Under the pieces are notes generated by a model. The model saw only the letters and a program-made list of their open reading frames with translations. It made no database searches and had not been told where the DNA came from. Positions 62,452-64,000 of a stretch of 64,000 nucleotides of DNA are shown one piece after another. The stretch lies in contig NZ_JAAVKI010000009.1 of assembly GCF_011806525.1 (NCBI RefSeq), positions 1 through 64,000 of the forward strand. Direction: 5' to 3'. A program made the translations under genes and the position numbers. Each line of letters starts with the position of its first letter. The stretch's first letter is position 1. This DNA comes from Thalassospira sp. HF15. GTDB lineage: Bacteria > Pseudomonadota > Alphaproteobacteria > Rhodospirillales > Thalassospiraceae.

Positions 62452-64000
62452 ATGAAAGCGAATTTCGTCAAAGTGGCACTTGGTGCAGGCCTGCTCGCAG
62501 CCACCGCACTTGCTGCTCCGACTGCCGCTTCGGCAAAAACCCTGGTATATTGCTCGGAAGGTAGCCCGGAAGGGTTCAACCCGTCGCTGTACACCGCTGG
62601 CACGACCTTTGATGCGTCCTCGCGTCAGGTCTTTAACCGCCTGGTACAGTTCAAGCGCGGCACCACCACCATTGTTCCGGGTCTTGCAACCAGCTGGGAC
62701 GTTTCGGCTGATGGTCAGGAATATACTTTCAACCTGCGCAAAGGTGTAAAGTTCCACACCACCGAAGATTTCACCCCGACCCGTGAATTTAACGCGGATG
62801 ACGTGATCTTCACCTTCATGCGTCAGTTCGACAAGGAACATCCGTATCATGGTGTTTCTGGCGGCTCTTACGAGTACTTCAACGCCATGTCGATGCCTGA
62901 TCTCGTCAAAGACATCGTCAAAGTTGACGACTACACCGTCAAATTCGTCCTGAACCGTCCGGAAGCGCCGTTCATTGCCAACATGGCCATGGATTTCGCA
63001 TCTGTTCTGTCGGCTGAATATGCTGACAAGATGATGGAAGCAGGCACGCCGGAAGCGGTTGATTTGAACCCGGTCGGCACCGGTCCGTTCCAGCTGGTAG
63101 CTTATCAGAAAGATGCGGTTATCCGTTACAAAGCATTCCCGGAATACTGGGAAGGCAAAGCGGCAATCGATAACCTGATCTTTGCCATCACGCCGGACAG
63201 CACCGTTCGCTACCAGAAGCTTAAAGCTGGTGAATGCCATGTCATGCCGTACCCGAACCCGGCTGACTTGACCGAGATGGAAGCAGACGCCGACATCAAC
63301 CTGCTGAGCCAGGAAGGTCTGAACGTTGGTTATCTTGGTTACAACACCGCGAAAGAGCCGTTCACCGATCCGAAGGTTCGTAAAGCACTGAACATGGCGA
63401 TCAACAAAGACGCCATCATTGAAGGTGTTTATCAGGGTGCCGGTTCGGCTGCGAAAAACCCGATCCCGCCGACCATCTGGTCCTACAACACCGAAACCGT
63501 CGATGATCCGTATGATCCGGAAGCCGCCAAAGCCATGCTGGCAGAAGCCGGTTACCCGGATGGTTTCTCCACCGACATCTGGGCCATGCCGGTTCAGCGT
63601 CCTTACAACCCGAACGCACGCCGTATGGCAGAACTTGTTCAGGCTGACTGGGCTGCGATTGGTGTGAATGCCGAGATCGTATCCTACGAGTGGGGCGAAT
63701 ACCTTGAGCGCACCAAAAAAGGTGAACAGGGTACCTTCATGCTCGGTTGGACCGGTGATAACGGTGACCCCGACAACTTCCTCGCAGTCCTTCTGGGTTG
63801 TGACGCAGTTGGTGGCTCAAACCGTGCACAGTGGTGCAACGAAGAGTTCGACAACCTGATTCAGCAGGCAAAAACCACTTCGGACGTTCTTGAGCGTACC
63901 CGTCTGTACGAAGAAGCTCAGGTTGTCTTCAAACGTGAAGCACCATGGGCAACCATCGCACATTCGATCGTCTTCGAGCCGATCCGTAATGAAGTTGTTG
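62452..64000 (+). CDS. Peptide ABC transporter substrate-binding protein (DppA-like), truncated by window edge
   Basis: About 516 residues are visible; the family is near 530, so only a short C-terminal part is missing. It starts MKANFVKVALGAGLLAATAL with a signal peptide cleaved near ASAK. The mature part reads TLVYCSEGSPEGFNPSLYTA and later FNADDVIFTFMRQFDKEHPY, YLGYNTAKEPFTDPKVRKAL, all SBP family 5 (DppA) signatures, including the cysteines seen in dipeptide-binding proteins. Codon choice is of the highly expressed type. It would feed an ABC permease beyond the window. Confidence 0.93.
   Translation, partial: MKANFVKVALGAGLLAATALAAPTAASAKTLVYCSEGSPEGFNPSLYTAGTTFDASSRQVFNRLVQFKRGTTTIVPGLATSWDVSADGQEYTFNLRKGVKFHTTEDFTPTREFNADDVIFTFMRQFDKEHPYHGVSGGSYEYFNAMSMPDLVKDIVKVDDYTVKFVLNRPEAPFIANMAMDFASVLSAEYADKMMEAGTPEAVDLNPVGTGPFQLVAYQKDAVIRYKAFPEYWEGKAAIDNLIFAITPDSTVRYQKLKAGECHVMPYPNPADLTEMEADADINLLSQEGLNVGYLGYNTAKEPFTDPKVRKALNMAINKDAIIEGVYQGAGSAAKNPIPPTIWSYNTETVDDPYDPEAAKAMLAEAGYPDGFSTDIWAMPVQRPYNPNARRMAELVQADWAAIGVNAEIVSYEWGEYLERTKKGEQGTFMLGWTGDNGDPDNFLAVLLGCDAVGGSNRAQWCNEEFDNLIQQAKTTSDVLERTRLYEEAQVVFKREAPWATIAHSIVFEPIRNEVV

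Noticed and set aside
1..64000. tRNA, rRNA, CRISPR or prophage content
   Set aside because: I saw no cloverleaf-like cluster, no rRNA-like sequence, no regularly spaced repeat array and no phage structural genes.

Overview
The window reads as ordinary chromosome from a motile, free-living, metabolically versatile Gram-negative alphaproteobacterium, most likely of the Rhodospirillales and Thalassospira-like. That placement is inferred from family content: a ChpT-type phosphotransferase beside a che operon, class II DAHP synthase, TRAP transporters, BolA with a CGFS glutaredoxin, DUF3422 and a CtaA/COX15 heme A synthase. Genes are dense, moderately GC-rich, with short intergenic gaps and many clear hairpin terminators. 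I saw no rRNA, tRNA, CRISPR array, prophage or complete transposase gene.

Layout. 1-5004 (minus): chemotaxis operon chpT-like, cheA, cheW, cheY, cheB (cut by the window start). 5.3-9.8 kb: small DUF3553 protein, an unrecognised 270-aa protein, moaA, an FAD monooxygenase, and a convergent GIY-YIG / glyoxalase-related pair. 10-14.2 kb: bolA, rarD, grxD and a large MscS channel. 14.3-25.5 kb: rpsD, an exported DsrE-rhodanese pair, trmJ, cimA, a FrnE-like oxidoreductase, LysE and MFS transporters, a Tat-exported aldo/keto reductase divergent from a merR-CMD operon with a textbook 19-bp-spacer MerR promoter. 25.5-30 kb: cysS, gltX, nadE. 30.3-32.6 kb: a YbjQ protein, a YbjQ-M48 peptidase fusion and a membrane protein. 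32.7-37 kb: a helical protein with a FliM-like C-terminal peptide, DAHP synthase, GFA, TauE, YigZ.

37.1-42.1 kb is a gluconate-type catabolic locus: a LacI/GntR repressor diverges from gntK and a three-gene TRAP transporter, with two perfect palindromic operators over the promoter. 42.2-44.6 kb is the most novel-looking part: five consecutive small lipoprotein genes, four of them divergent paralogues sharing two sequence signatures, plus one BamE-like lipoprotein, in locally AT-richer DNA.

44.9-54.3 kb: gor, a 269-bp MITE-like element with 34-bp inverted ends, a DUF4870-like protein, dgt, a cysH/siroheme pair, ctaA, DUF3422 and tldD. 54.6-59.8 kb is a second notable cassette: a TPR plus beta-barrel (Slam-like) outer-membrane protein, a FecR-domain exported protein and a CHASE2-adenylate/guanylate cyclase, probably one operon. 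The window ends with tandem threonine-aldolase paralogues and a peptide-binding ABC transporter protein that is cut by the right edge.
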